Source of the DNA: Piper betle
Lineage: Eukaryota; Streptophyta; Magnoliopsida; Piperales; Piperaceae
NCBI GenBank assembly: GCA_033002965.1
Contig: JAURVB010014610.1
Coordinates: 62,001 to 126,000, forward strand
Direction: 5' to 3'
DNA: 64,000 nucleotides
Part shown: one piece after another, positions 63,964 to 64,000 of the stretch
Numbering within the stretch: the stretch's first letter is position 1
Layout: each line of letters begins with the position of its first letter
Notes under the pieces: generated by a model
Databases searched by the model: none
What the model was told of the DNA's origin: nothing
Seen by the model: the letters and a program-made list of their open reading frames with translations, nothing else
Made by a program: the position numbers and the translations under genes

Positions 63964-64000
63964 AGCTATCTGTTCATTACAAATCCTTCCACGATCATTC

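Overview
The window is nuclear DNA from a flowering plant. Genes are split by many short GT-AG introns, gaps are AT-rich, and the protein families are plant-specific (IQM, DUF620, CLE, bHLH79-like, CW14-like, DLK2-like, plant fatty acyl-CoA reductase). GC-rich first exons beside AT-rich surroundings fit a monocot or other non-eudicot lineage, but this is only an inference and I cannot name the species.

Layout. 1-6.9 kb holds two minus-strand genes: an intronless GC-rich type II membrane glycosyltransferase-like gene broken by single-base homopolymer indels, and an intact nine-exon IQM calmodulin-binding gene. 6.9-16.2 kb is AT-rich and gene-poor, with decayed repeats. 16.2-23.2 kb is a nest of mobile DNA: a hAT transposon with a perfect 8-bp target duplication, then a DLK2-like alpha/beta hydrolase pseudogene split by a 4.8-kb Ty3/gypsy-type element that keeps only gag and protease. 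25.9-27.2 kb is a three-exon DUF620 gene. 29.0-31.9 kb is a solo LTR with a 5-bp target duplication. 36.0-38.3 kb is a decayed fatty acyl-CoA reductase gene. 38.5-39.2 kb and 47.1-48.3 kb are two members of one terminal-inverted-repeat family, the first carrying a fragment of the same LTR family as the solo LTR. 41.0-44.4 kb is a DDX3/Ded1-type DEAD-box helicase gene. 46.3-46.6 kb is a CLE25/26-like peptide gene with one in-frame stop. 51.85-52.3 kb is a GC-rich inverted-repeat element. 52.6-55.4 kb is a bHLH79-like transcription factor gene. 58.7-64.0 kb is a CW14-like DUF1336 gene with five diverged 230-bp tandem repeats in its first intron.

The genes form no operon or obvious pathway and look like independent housekeeping and signalling genes. 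I found no new multi-gene system. The main points of interest are the nested insertions, the interrupted receptor-family hydrolase, the CLE gene with a single stop, and a set of homopolymer frameshifts in otherwise intact genes that look more like sequence error than decay.
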